Assembly: GCF_002939865.1 (NCBI RefSeq)
Contig: NZ_MDEE01000023.1
Coordinates: 1 to 64,000, forward strand
Length of the DNA: 64,000 bases
Direction of reading: 5' to 3'
Source: Xanthomonas dyei
GTDB lineage: Bacteria; Pseudomonadota; Gammaproteobacteria; Xanthomonadales; Xanthomonadaceae
Shown here: positions 18,571 to 26,980 of the stretch, in pieces
Layout of the letters: the number at the start of each line of letters is the position of its first letter
Position numbering within the stretch: the stretch's first letter is position 1
Notes under the pieces: model-generated
What the model was told of the DNA's origin: nothing
Seen by the model: only the letters and a program-made list of their open reading frames with translations
The model's database searches: none
Translations under genes and position numbers: made by a program

Positions 18571-20220
18571 ATGGCCAGCTTTTTCCGCCGCAACAAGCCC
18601 ACCACGCCCGACAGCTCGCGGACCTCGCGCTATAGCCTGGAAGAACTGGCAGCCGCATTCCCCACTGCGCCATCGGCCGCCACGCCCGCATCGCCGATCG
18701 AGGCCATCCCGCCTGCGCAGTCCGGCACAGTGCCTGCCGCCGCGCCGGCGGTCGCGCCTGCACCGATAGCCGAAACCACCGCGCCAGCAACACCGGCTGA
18801 GGCGCTTGCACGCGATATCGCCACCCGCACCGGCCAGGCGCAGAGCATTGCCGCTGTGCCGAGCGCGCCCGCCGCGCCCACACCTCCTGCGCCGTCTGCC
18901 CTGCAGGCGTTGCCGGACCCGGCACCGGCCACCGCGCCCGCCGCGCCGACCCCGGTGGTAGTGGTGCCTGTCGTTGTGCAGCCGCAGTCTGCACCAACGC
19001 CGCCTGTCGCTGCCCCGGCGCAACCTGCAGCGCTGGCGCCGAGCACCGCACCCTTGGTCTCAGCACCGGTTGTTGCGGCTCCTGTTGTTGCGGCACCCGC
19101 TGCCGCCCCGCCGGTCGCGGCTCCGCCTGTGGTCGTGCCGCCCGCCGCAACACCCATCGCGTCCACGCCGCCTGCCGCAGCCCCTGACTCAAGCGCCACA
19201 CCGCTGGTGACCGCACCGGCCATCGTCAGCAGCCCGGCGCCAGCGACGCAGGACACCGACAGCATCGTCGGCCAGCACGACGCGCTGCCTGCCGCACCGG
19301 CCGGCAAGCCGGGTTGGCGCGAGCGGCTGCGCAACAGCACCTTTGCACGCAGCTTCGGCGGCCTGTTTTCGCGCAACCCCAAGCTCGATGACGATCTGCT
19401 CGACGAGATCGAAACCGCGCTGATCACCGCCGATGTCGGCATCGGCGCCACCACCGCCTTGATCGAAGGCCTGCGCAAGCGCATGAAGTCGCGCGAATTC
19501 GCCGATGCCCAGGCCATGTTCAAGGCCCTGCGCGCCGATCTCATCGCGTTGCTGCAGCCGGTGTCCAAACCGCTGGTGATCGACCGCTCGGTCAAACCGT
19601 TCGTGGTGCTCACCGTCGGCGTCAACGGCGTTGGCAAGACCACCACAATCGGCAAGCTGGCCAAGCGCTTCAAGGACGAAGGCAACAGCCTGATGCTGGC
19701 CGCCGGCGACACCTTCCGCGCCGCTGCCGTGGCGCAGTTGCAGGCCTGGGGCGATCGCAATGGCGTGGCGGTGATCGCGCAGGGGCAAAACGCCGATGCC
19801 GCCTCGGTGGCATTCGACGCCCTGCAGGCGGCCAAGGCACGCGGCACCGATGTCTTGATCGCCGACACCGCCGGCCGCCTGCACACCCAGACCGGCCTGA
19901 TGAACGAGCTGGGCAAGATCCGCCGCGTCCTCGGCAAGATCGACGCCGCCGCGCCGCACGAAGTGCTGATGGTGATCGACGGCACCACCGGCCAGAACGC
20001 CATTTCGCAGCTGCGTCAGTTCCATGCGGCAGTCGGCGTCACCGGCCTGGTGGTGACCAAGCTCGATGGCACCGCCAAGGGCGGCGTGGTGTTCGCGCTG
20101 GCGCGCGAGTTCAATATTCCGATCCGTTTTGCCGGCATCGGCGAACGCCCGGAAGATCTGCGCGTGTTCGACCCGGTCGCCTTCGTCGATGCCCTGCTCC
20201 CGGAAGCGCTGGGCAGCTGA
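18571..20220 (+). CDS. ftsY: Signal recognition particle receptor FtsY
   Basis: 549 residues from the ATG at 18571 (MASFFRRNK). Residues about 30-230 are a low-complexity Ala/Pro/Val linker, replacing the acidic A domain of E. coli. The conserved NG domain follows: GVNGVGKTTTIGKLA (P-loop), DTAGR (G3), TKLDG (G4) and a closing GIGERPEDL segment. It targets ribosomes carrying membrane proteins to the inner membrane with Ffh. It runs directly into a small reading frame starting 2 nt after its stop. Confidence 0.96.
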   Translation: MASFFRRNKPTTPDSSRTSRYSLEELAAAFPTAPSAATPASPIEAIPPAQSGTVPAAAPAVAPAPIAETTAPATPAEALARDIATRTGQAQSIAAVPSAPAAPTPPAPSALQALPDPAPATAPAAPTPVVVVPVVVQPQSAPTPPVAAPAQPAALAPSTAPLVSAPVVAAPVVAAPAAAPPVAAPPVVVPPAATPIASTPPAAAPDSSATPLVTAPAIVSSPAPATQDTDSIVGQHDALPAAPAGKPGWRERLRNSTFARSFGGLFSRNPKLDDDLLDEIETALITADVGIGATTALIEGLRKRMKSREFADAQAMFKALRADLIALLQPVSKPLVIDRSVKPFVVLTVGVNGVGKTTTIGKLAKRFKDEGNSLMLAAGDTFRAAAVAQLQAWGDRNGVAVIAQGQNADAASVAFDALQAAKARGTDVLIADTAGRLHTQTGLMNELGKIRRVLGKIDAAAPHEVLMVIDGTTGQNAISQLRQFHAAVGVTGLVVTKLDGTAKGGVVFALAREFNIPIRFAGIGERPEDLRVFDPVAFVDALLPEALGS

Positions 20221-20221
20221 G

Positions 20222-20485
20222 TTGGAAGACCCCTGCCCGCATCTGCAAGCACTGTGCGCACAGGCACTGCAGGCAGGTTGCACGGTGCAGCAGGTGTCGC
20301 ACGGCTGGTCGCGCGCCAAACAGGTGCTGGAATTCGCCCAGCCCTTGCCTGCGACGTTACGCGCACAAGCCCGCGTCGATGCACCGGTGGTTGCTTACCA
20401 TGCACCCGCAGAACCGCACTGGCCTGGCGATGAAGGCTTCTTCTGCGAACAATGCCTGGTCGGACTTGCGTTTCCGCTGCAGTGA
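20222..20485 (+). CDS. Small conserved-type hypothetical protein, TTG start
   Basis: 87 residues if translation begins at the TTG one nucleotide after the ftsY stop; no ATG gives a sensible N-terminus in this frame. Codon use is like the neighbouring genes (GC-rich third positions). The protein is rich in His, Cys and Trp. It contains a C-terminal CEQC pair after HWPGDEGFF, and a Cys-Pro-His near the N-terminus, which could bind metal. Close coupling to ftsY argues that it is translated. I do not recognise the family. Confidence 0.5.
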   Translation: MEDPCPHLQALCAQALQAGCTVQQVSHGWSRAKQVLEFAQPLPATLRAQARVDAPVVAYHAPAEPHWPGDEGFFCEQCLVGLAFPLQ

Positions 20486-20569
20486 TCGGGCCCCACCACA
20501 GCGTACGGTCGTCCCGGTGTCCGTCCTGACCCCATTGCCGTTCATCGCCTCCCTTTGCCAGCAGACCTC

Positions 20570-21643
20570 ATGCCCGCAGATCTCGCCGCTTCATCCGCTG
20601 ACGCTTTCGTCGCCCCGTTGCTGCACTGGTTCGACGGCCACGGGCGCCACGATCTGCCCTGGCAACATCCACGCGCGCCGTATCGCGTCTGGTTGTCGGA
20701 AATCATGTTGCAGCAGACCCAGGTTGCGGTGGTCATTCCGTACTTCCAGAAGTTCGTTGCGCGTTTTCCGACCCTTGCCGATCTGGCAGCAGCCGACAAC
20801 GACACGGTCATGGCGCACTGGGCCGGGCTGGGCTACTACGCACGGGCGCGCAATCTGCATGCCGCCGCCAAACAGTGCGTCGCCTTGCACGCTGGCGAGT
20901 TGCCGCGCGACTTCGATGCATTGCTCGCGCTGCCCGGTATCGGCCGCAGCACCGCCGGTGCGATCCTGAGTCAGGCGTGGAACGACCGCTTTCCCATCAT
21001 GGATGGCAACGTCAAACGCGTCATGACACGCTTCCACGGCATTGCCGGCTACCCCGGCCTGCCGGCGGTCGAAAAGCAGCTGTGGCAGCTGGCGACCACG
21101 CATGTTGCGCAGGTCCCCGACGGCCGCCTGGCCGACTACACGCAAGCGCAGATGGACTTCGGCGCCACGCTGTGCACGCGTGCCAAGCCGGCCTGTGTGT
21201 TGTGCCCGTTGCAGGATGCCTGCGTTGCCCGCCGCGAGGGTCTGGTGGAGGCGCTGCCTACGCCCAAACCGGGCAAGGTGCTGCCCGAGCGCGAAGCGAC
21301 CGCCCTGCTGCTGGAAAACGCGCACGGCGAGATCTTGCTGCAGCGCCGCCCGCCCACCGGCATCTGGGCCTCGCTATGGACGCTGCCGCAGGCCGACACC
21401 GACAGCGGCATGCGCGCCTGGTTCGCCACGCACCTGGATGGCGACTACGAACGCGCCGACGAGATGGCGCCAATCGTGCACACCTTCAGCCATTACCGCC
21501 TGCATCTGCAGCCGTTGCGCTTGCGCAAGGTCGCACTGCGCGCGGCGGTGCGCGACAATGACGAGCTGCGCTGGGTCGCCCGCGCCGATCTCGGCTCGCT
21601 GGGCCTGCCGGCGCCGATCCGCAAGTTGCTCGACACGCTTTAG
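20570..21643 (+). CDS. mutY: A/G-specific adenine DNA glycosylase MutY
   Basis: 357 residues from the ATG at 20570; an in-frame TTG upstream would only add a duplicated MPADL. MutY removes adenine mispaired with 8-oxoguanine. Visible motifs are SEIMLQQTQV (catalytic Glu), the helix-hairpin-helix LPGIGRSTAGAI, MDGNVKRV (catalytic Asp) and the [4Fe-4S] loop C-x6-C-x2-C-x5-C. The C-terminal part (about 230-357) is the NUDIX-like 8-oxoG recognition domain. The TAG stop overlaps the first base of a 141-bp mobile element. Confidence 0.96.
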   Translation: MPADLAASSADAFVAPLLHWFDGHGRHDLPWQHPRAPYRVWLSEIMLQQTQVAVVIPYFQKFVARFPTLADLAAADNDTVMAHWAGLGYYARARNLHAAAKQCVALHAGELPRDFDALLALPGIGRSTAGAILSQAWNDRFPIMDGNVKRVMTRFHGIAGYPGLPAVEKQLWQLATTHVAQVPDGRLADYTQAQMDFGATLCTRAKPACVLCPLQDACVARREGLVEALPTPKPGKVLPEREATALLLENAHGEILLQRRPPTGIWASLWTLPQADTDSGMRAWFATHLDGDYERADEMAPIVHTFSHYRLHLQPLRLRKVALRAAVRDNDELRWVARADLGSLGLPAPIRKLLDTL

Positions 21644-21783
21644 AGTGGCTAACAAAACGTAGCGAGCGCTCGTCAGGTGGGTGTGGGCGGCGCGGAGGAG
21701 CCGGAGTGTACGAGATGGTACATGCCGCACCGAGCACCGGCCGCGCCCGCCTGGCCGCTTCACAGCAGTTTTGTTAGCTACTC
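21643..21783 (-). mobile_element. 141-bp MITE-like element, copy A
   Basis: Ends in 16-bp terminal inverted repeats with one mismatch (GAGTGGCTAACAAAAC and, on the other strand, GAGTAGCTAACAAAAC). It is flanked by the direct repeat TTA (21640-21642 and 21784-21786), a 3-bp target-site duplication. It carries no reading frame of its own. A diverged copy of the same 141-bp length lies at 22535-22675 in the opposite orientation. Confidence 0.8.
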
Positions 21784-21808
21784 TTAAGCACGCCTCAAAG
21801 GAATTCGC

Positions 21809-22087
21809 ATGTCCCGCACCGTGTTCTGCCAGTACCAGCAATGCGACACCGACGGCCTGGATTTTGTGCCGTATCCCGGCGAACTCGGCCAGCGCATCTT
21901 CGCGCAGATCGGCAAGACCGCGTGGCAGGCATGGCTGGCGCACCAGACCATGCTGATCAACGAAAACCGGCTCTCGCCGCGCGACCCAAAGCATCGCGCC
22001 TTTCTCGAAACCGAGCTGCAGAAGTTCCTGTTCGAGCGCAATGCCGACAAACCCGAAGGCTATGTGGCGCCGCTTGGCGAGGAGTAG
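21809..22087 (+). CDS. yggX: Probable Fe(2+)-trafficking protein YggX
   Basis: 92 residues, the normal family length. The start [11 protein letters not shown] holds the conserved Cys, followed by [16 protein letters not shown] and the [17 protein letters not shown] segment typical of the family. YggX limits iron-mediated oxidative damage and supports Fe-S cluster repair; lying downstream of mutY (itself an Fe-S protein) is common in proteobacteria. A mobile element now separates the two genes. Confidence 0.95.
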   Translation: MSRTVFCQYQQCDTDGLDFVPYPGELGQRIFAQIGKTAWQAWLAHQTMLINENRLSPRDPKHRAFLETELQKFLFERNADKPEGYVAPLGEE

Positions 22088-22207
22088 CTGGTTCCGAGAT
22101 TGGGAATTGGGAATTGGAGATTGGCAGTGATGTCGGGAGTCGATCGCCGCAATGCGGGATCACGCATCCTGCGGCGATGCTCCGGACATCTGCAGCGGTG
22201 ATTCGCG

Positions 22208-22483
22208 ATGACACGCACTGGCCCATCCAGCATTGAACTGCACGCGATCGATGCGTTCATCACCGACGCTGTCGACGCGCAGTGGCACAAGGTCGCGATG
22301 ATCATTGCCAGAGCGCTCACTGACCCGCAGTTGAAATTGGCCGACGTCGAGGACGCGGCCGACCACGTTGCGCAACGCATTGCCCGCCTTGTTCGCAGCG
22401 GTCGGCTTGAGGCAGCGGGCGATGTCACCGACTGGCGACATCGCGAGGTGCGCCTTGCGGCGCATTCGTCGCACGCACGCTGA
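22208..22483 (+). CDS. Small protein resembling the DUF3658 C-terminal domain
   Basis: 91 residues, ATG start. The pattern of a helical segment, then DAADHVAQRIARLVRSGRLEA, then GDVTDWRHREVRL resembles the C-terminal DUF3658 module (R-x-L-x-x-G-R-L-E-A-x-G-D ending in EVRL) usually attached to DUF1835 or longer proteins. Here it stands alone, so it may be a remnant or a minimal version. It lies between the two 141-bp elements. Function unknown. Confidence 0.55.
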   Translation: MTRTGPSSIELHAIDAFITDAVDAQWHKVAMIIARALTDPQLKLADVEDAADHVAQRIARLVRSGRLEAAGDVTDWRHREVRLAAHSSHAR

Positions 22484-22534
22484 GGCGTCCGCGTTAGGCA
22501 TTGCGTCGTGCAGCGCGCTGCTTCAGGTATCCAA

Positions 22535-22675
22535 GAGTAGCTAGCAACACGCCTGCGCTCACCGCCAAGCGGGCGCACCCAGTGCGCAGTGCGGCATGTC
22601 CCACGCGTCCATCGCAGCTCCTGCGCGTCGTCCACACCGGCCTGACGACTGCCCGCGACGTTGTGCGAGCCGCTC
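22535..22675 (+). mobile_element. 141-bp MITE-like element, copy B
   Basis: Exactly the same length as copy A and about 70% alike by eye when copy A is reverse-complemented, with matching ends (GAGTAGCTA... and ...AGCCGCTC). It is flanked by the direct repeat CAA (22532-22534 and 22676-22678), so it also has a 3-bp target duplication. The terminal inverted repeats are more decayed than in copy A, suggesting an older insertion. Confidence 0.75.
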
Positions 22676-22845
22676 CAAGCCCCCGGGACCGAGGTGCCAA
22701 AGGTCGTTCGCCCGTTGCGCCGCGCGCGTGCCAACCGGCGGTTCAGGCGCTTCCTGCATGCATTGCCGACCTCTGGTGGTCCGATACCTCGGGGTTTCGG
22801 GACTCTGAAACGCAGCCTGCGACCCCGTCAGACCCTAACACTCTA

Positions 22846-22874
22846 TTGCAAGACATTATATTTTTAAGTAGATT
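22846..22874 (+). promoter_or_regulatory. Promoter of the bigR operon
   Basis: TTGCAA (22846-22851), a 17-bp AT-rich spacer and TAGATT (22869-22874) make a good sigma70 promoter. The AT-rich island stands out in GC-rich surroundings and is where BigR-type repressors bind. The bigR ATG is only 7 nt after the -10 box and lacks a Shine-Dalgarno, so the mRNA may be leaderless. Confidence 0.6.
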
Positions 22875-22881
22875 GAATGGC

Positions 22882-23238
22882 ATGCCGACCCACGCCACGC
22901 CCGCACTACCACGCTTCCACGCCGATCCCGACAGCATGCAGCGCCTGCGTGCGTCGGCCGGGCGCGCCTGTGCCCTGCTCAAGACCATGGCCAACGAAGA
23001 TCGCCTGCTGCTGCTCTGCCAGCTGGCCCAAGGCGAGCGCAATGTCGGCGAGCTGCAGGCAGCCACGGCCATCGTGCAACCCACGCTGTCGCAACAACTG
23101 GGCGTGCTGCGCGACGAAGGCCTGGTCAGTACCCGCCGCGCCGGCAAATACATCTACTACCAACTCGCCAGCGCCGACGTGCTGGCGGTGATGCAGGCCC
23201 TGTATGCCAGCGTCTGCGGCGCCGCGGAGCCAAACTGA
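22882..23238 (+). CDS. bigR: ArsR family redox/sulfide-responsive repressor BigR-type
   Basis: 118 residues with a winged helix: VGELQAATAIVQPTLSQQLGVL is the recognition region and GKYIYYQLA the wing. Cys46 in LLLLCQLAQGERN and Cys112 near the C-terminus correspond to the Cys pair that forms a disulfide or persulfide bridge in BigR/SqrR repressors. It heads an operon with two YeeE/YedE-like membrane proteins, the usual BigR targets, and probably represses its own promoter until reactive sulfur species appear. Confidence 0.85.
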   Translation: MPTHATPALPRFHADPDSMQRLRASAGRACALLKTMANEDRLLLLCQLAQGERNVGELQAATAIVQPTLSQQLGVLRDEGLVSTRRAGKYIYYQLASADVLAVMQALYASVCGAAEPN

Positions 23239-23239
23239 C

Positions 23240-23680
23240 ATGGCCGTGGACTGGAGCAACTTCACCCCGCTCAGTGCGTTGGCCGGCGGCAGCTTGATCG
23301 GCCTTGCTGCCGCGTGGCTCCTGGTATTCGAAGGACGTATCGCCGGTGTCAGCGGCATCGTCGGCGGCCTGATGCAACGCCAGGGCCGCGATGAACGCAA
23401 CTGGCGGGGTGCGTTTGTGCTCGGGTTGCTCAGTGCCGTGCCGCTGTGGGCCATCGTGCGGCCGCTGCCTTCCATGCAGCCGCAGGCGACATGGGGGCTG
23501 TTGCTCGGCGCAGGCTTGCTGGTGGGATTTGGCGCGCGCCTGGGCGGCGGCTGTACCAGCGGCCATGGGGTGTGCGGCATCGCGCGGGGCGCACGCCGCT
23601 CGCTGGTCGCCACCGCCGTGTTCATGGGCGTGGCGATCGCCACGCATGCCTTGCTCACTAAGTTACGGGGCGTTTCGTGA
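23240..23680 (+). CDS. YeeE/YedE-type sulfur transport membrane protein, first half
   Basis: 146 residues with about four membrane segments. It carries the family loop GARLGGGCTSGHGVCG, whose Cys binds or relays thiosulfate/persulfide sulfur in YeeE proteins. It starts 1 nt after the bigR stop and is followed by a second half-size protein overlapping by GTGA. The pair corresponds to PmpA/PmpB-type sulfur transporters. Co-regulation by BigR supports a role in sulfide or thiosulfate detoxification. Confidence 0.87.
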   Translation: MAVDWSNFTPLSALAGGSLIGLAAAWLLVFEGRIAGVSGIVGGLMQRQGRDERNWRGAFVLGLLSAVPLWAIVRPLPSMQPQATWGLLLGAGLLVGFGARLGGGCTSGHGVCGIARGARRSLVATAVFMGVAIATHALLTKLRGVS

Positions 23681-24111
23681 ATCGGGTTTTCAGCAGCGCG
23701 ATCGCCGGGCTGATCTTCGGTGCCGGTCTATTGCTCTCAGGGATGGCCAATCCGGCCAAGGTGCTGGGCTTTCTCGATGTCGCCGGCCGCTGGGACCCAT
23801 CGCTTGCGTTGGTCATGCTCGGCGCCATCGGTGTGGCAGCGCCCGCTTTCTGGTGGGCGCGTCGGCGTGGCCGAACACTGCGCGGGGCATCGCTGCAGCT
23901 CCCCACCCAACGGCAGATCGACGGCCCACTGCTGTGGGGCAGCGCATTGTTTGGCATCGGCTGGGGGCTGGTCGGGCTCTGCCCGGCGCCCGCACTGCTG
24001 GGCGCGGCTGCGTTACAACCGTCCAGTCTGGTGTTCGTGTTGGCGATGCTGCTTGGCATGCGTCTACACCTGCTGTATCGACGGCGCGCTGAATCTGATC
24101 AGCATCGCTGA
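23677..24111 (+). CDS. YeeE/YedE-type sulfur transport membrane protein, second half (DUF6691-like)
   Basis: 144 residues beginning at GTG, which overlaps the preceding stop. About four membrane segments; conserved motifs are FGAGLLLSGMANPAKVLGFLD near the start and GWGLVGLCPAPAL with the functional Cys. It would pair with the first-half protein to make a complete transporter core. After its stop come 233 bp with no gene before the convergent LOV kinase. Confidence 0.87.
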   Translation: MNRVFSSAIAGLIFGAGLLLSGMANPAKVLGFLDVAGRWDPSLALVMLGAIGVAAPAFWWARRRGRTLRGASLQLPTQRQIDGPLLWGSALFGIGWGLVGLCPAPALLGAAALQPSSLVFVLAMLLGMRLHLLYRRRAESDQHR

Positions 24112-24344
24112 TCGCACCGCTCGCCGCTGCGGCTGCATCGCCGGTTATCCGCAGTACAAACCACGCCCACGCTTGGGTGCATCCGCGCCCGCGACCCAAG
24201 GCACGGTTATTGACGCCGCCGGTGTTTCCACGGTGGCGCTACAAGATCATCGCAGTCTTCAAGCAGCAGCCAATCGCCACTCCCAACCGCGCATGGGCGA
24301 CGCCACCGCAGAGCGGTAGCGTGTCACCGGGCACGACAACCTGC

Positions 24345-25967
24345 TTAGCCCACGCCGGTCGGCCCATCCAGCAACATGCGGATGCGCTTGAGCAATTCCT
24401 TTTGCGTGTACGGCTTGTTGACCACGTCGAATTCCGCGCCGCCGACATCGGTGCGCTGGATGCTGGCATCGGCATAGCCGGTGGTGAGCAGCACCTTGAT
24501 CTTGGGCAGCATGCGGCGCGCTTCGCGTGCCAGCATCACTCCGTTCATGCCACCGGGCATGATCAAGTCGGTAAACAGCGCATCCACCTCCGGGTGCTGT
24601 TCCAGCAACTCGATCGCCTCGCGCCCGCTCGCTGCCGACAAGATGCGATAACCGGCGTTTTCCAGGAACATCTTGGCGACCACCGCCACGTCCTGCTTGT
24701 CTTCCACCACCAGGATGGTCTCGTTGCCGCCCTTGTCGATGGCACGGCTCTTGACGGCCTGCAGATCGTTCTCGAACTCGCTGGATGCGGGGAAATACAA
24801 CCGCACCGTGGTGCCTTCGCCCACTTCGCTGTAGATGCGCACGGTGCCGCCGGACTGTTTGACGAAGCCGTACACCATCGACAACCCCAGCCCCGTGCCC
24901 TGCCCCTCGTCCTTGGTGGTGAAGAACGGCTCCATGACGCGGCTAGCCACCTCCGGCGGCATGCCCGAGCCGGTGTCGCTGACGGCAATGCTCAAATAGC
25001 GGCCCGGTACCAGCTGGTGGTGCATGGCCAGATCGTGGCTGGTGATCTCCACATTCCGGGTCTGCACGGTGACCTCTTTGCGGTCGGACTGCGCCATCGC
25101 ATCGCGCGCATTGATCAGCACGTTCAACAGCGCCACTTCGGCCTGGGTGGTGTCGATCTGGCAGTTCCACAGCCCGTCTTCCAGCGACTGCCGCAGGCTG
25201 ATGCCGCCACCGAGCGCGCGCTCGGCCATGTTGTTCATGCCCGACACCAGACCGTTGAGATTGACCACCCGGCCACGCAATTTCTGCTTGCGCGAAAACG
25301 CCAGCAGTTGCTGGGTCAAGGTGGCCGCCTTGGCCGCGGCGGTTGCGGCATGTTCGGCGCTGAAGGCGATGCGCTCGGCGTTGCCGCCGGCCTTGGACGC
25401 AATCATCTGGATCACTTCCAGATGTCCGGACATCACCTGCAGCAAATTATTGAAATCGTGCGCGATACCGCCGGTCAACTGCCCCAGCGCTTCCATCTTC
25501 TGCGCCTGGCGCAAGGCATCCTCGGCATCGCGACGACGGCTCACGTCCAGCTGCGAGCCAAAGAAATACACCAGGTTGCCCTGGTCGTCGAAGACCGGCG
25601 AGACGAACAACGCATTCCAGAACGACGAGCCGTCCTTGCGGTAATTCAGCATCTCGGTGGCGAATTCGCGGCGTTGCTCGATGGACGCGCGCACGTCCTG
25701 CACGCTGGCCGGATCGGTCTCCGGGCCCTGCAGAAAACGGCAGTTGTTGCCGATGATCTCCTCGGCCGAATACCCGGTCATTTCCAGGAACGCACGGTTG
25801 GCGAATACGATCGGGTTGTCGGGCAGGTGCGGGTCGGTGACCGTCATCGGCATCCGCGTGGTTTCCACGGCGGCAAAAAAGATATCCGAGCGATGCTTCT
25901 CCACAGGCAGGCTGCGAGATTCGCCGATATGAGGCGCCCGTAGCTCTCCGTGACGGGTATCGTTCAA
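24345..25967 (-). CDS. Blue-light LOV hybrid histidine kinase
   Basis: 540 residues from the TTG at 25967, preceded 7 nt upstream by GGAGA; in-frame ATG (25988) and GTG (26000) lack such a site. Order of domains: LOV (about 25-135) with GNNCRFLQ holding the flavin-adduct Cys76; kinase with H-box GIAHDFNN, N-box [14 protein letters not shown] and [11 protein letters not shown]; and a C-terminal receiver with VVEDK, TDLIMPG and NKPYTQ. As known for Xac-LOV, it should bind FMN, sense blue light and influence adhesion, motility and virulence. Output after the receiver is not visible. Confidence 0.92.
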   Translation of the reverse strand: MNDTRHGELRAPHIGESRSLPVEKHRSDIFFAAVETTRMPMTVTDPHLPDNPIVFANRAFLEMTGYSAEEIIGNNCRFLQGPETDPASVQDVRASIEQRREFATEMLNYRKDGSSFWNALFVSPVFDDQGNLVYFFGSQLDVSRRRDAEDALRQAQKMEALGQLTGGIAHDFNNLLQVMSGHLEVIQMIASKAGGNAERIAFSAEHAATAAAKAATLTQQLLAFSRKQKLRGRVVNLNGLVSGMNNMAERALGGGISLRQSLEDGLWNCQIDTTQAEVALLNVLINARDAMAQSDRKEVTVQTRNVEITSHDLAMHHQLVPGRYLSIAVSDTGSGMPPEVASRVMEPFFTTKDEGQGTGLGLSMVYGFVKQSGGTVRIYSEVGEGTTVRLYFPASSEFENDLQAVKSRAIDKGGNETILVVEDKQDVAVVAKMFLENAGYRILSAASGREAIELLEQHPEVDALFTDLIMPGGMNGVMLAREARRMLPKIKVLLTTGYADASIQRTDVGGAEFDVVNKPYTQKELLKRIRMLLDGPTGVG

Positions 25968-26000
25968 GTGATGTTCTCCGCGGGCCATTTCCGTGGGCAC

Positions 26001-26292
26001 AGTCTATTTGGGCGAAGTGAGTTAATTCCTCACATCGATGAGCCATTCCGGTACGACTGCGTGCGTCGATGCAACCAAATACAGTGGCTCTGCGTAGCCG
26101 CGCATCGCGCGCAGCGGCAGCGGCTTGATGCAGCGCGCTGGTGCCGGCCGAGACGGCCACGCGCCCGCGCTGTTTTGCCGTAGCATGCCCGGGCAGTTTG
26201 CAGCTCTTGCGCCGTCGTCCCGCCGTGTCGGTTGCGTCGCGCGCACCTTTTCCCACGCCGGCGTACGCGCCTGGCGACCATGCGACGCCACC
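26001..26292. other. Divergent intergenic region, LOV kinase / methyltransferase
   Basis: About 290 bp between divergent genes. It must hold both promoters, but I see no clear hexamers, repeat or small gene in it. Confidence 0.4.
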
Positions 26293-26967
26293 ATGACGGG
26301 CTATCAGACCCAGATTCACGAATTGACCTTCGGGCAGCAGACCTACGTCATCCGCGCGTTGGCGGACAAGCAGCAATTCGCCGACCCCGACGATGCGGCG
26401 GCCGACGCCGGCATTTCTTCGGCGCAGTGGAGTCTGTTCGGCCAGGTGTGGCCGGCAGGCCAGTTGCTGGCCGAAGCGATGGCCACACGTCCGGTGGAAG
26501 GCAAGCGCATTCTCGAGCTCGGCTGCGGCCTGGGCCTGGCGAGTCTGGTGTTACGCAAACGCGGCGCAGACGTGGTGGCCAGCGATCACCATCCACTGGC
26601 AGAGGTATTTCTGGCGTACAACGCCGCGCTCAACGCACTGGACTCGGTGCCGTATCGCCGGCTCGACTGGGACGCGGGCGCACCGAACATGGGCCAGTTC
26701 GACATGATCATCGCCAGCGACGTGCTCTACGAAACCCGCCACGCCACCATGCTGGCCAAGTTGATCCCGGGGCTGGCCAAGCCCTCGTGCGAGATCGTGA
26801 TCAGCGACCCTGGCCGCGGCAACGCCAACGCGCTTTCGCGCATGCTGGCCGATATCGGGTTTTCGCTGATCGCCGGCGAGCGCCAGGCCTCGGCGCAGGT
26901 GGCCAAGGCGCCGCGGCTGTTCGTCTATCGCCGCAATATGGACAACTGGTGGCCGGCAGACGCGTGA
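26293..26967 (+). CDS. Class I SAM-dependent methyltransferase (METTL21/NNMT-like)
   Basis: 224 residues from the ATG at 26293. SAM-binding motif I is ILELGCGLGLASL, followed by VVASDHHP (acidic residue contacting ribose) and FDMIIASDVLYE, the family motif of methyltransferase group 16 (protein-lysine methyltransferase-like). The substrate is unknown. Longer upstream starts have no family support. It ends 13 bp from the convergent FG-GAP gene. Confidence 0.85.
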   Translation: MTGYQTQIHELTFGQQTYVIRALADKQQFADPDDAAADAGISSAQWSLFGQVWPAGQLLAEAMATRPVEGKRILELGCGLGLASLVLRKRGADVVASDHHPLAEVFLAYNAALNALDSVPYRRLDWDAGAPNMGQFDMIIASDVLYETRHATMLAKLIPGLAKPSCEIVISDPGRGNANALSRMLADIGFSLIAGERQASAQVAKAPRLFVYRRNMDNWWPADA

Positions 26968-26980
26968 GGGCACCACGCCC

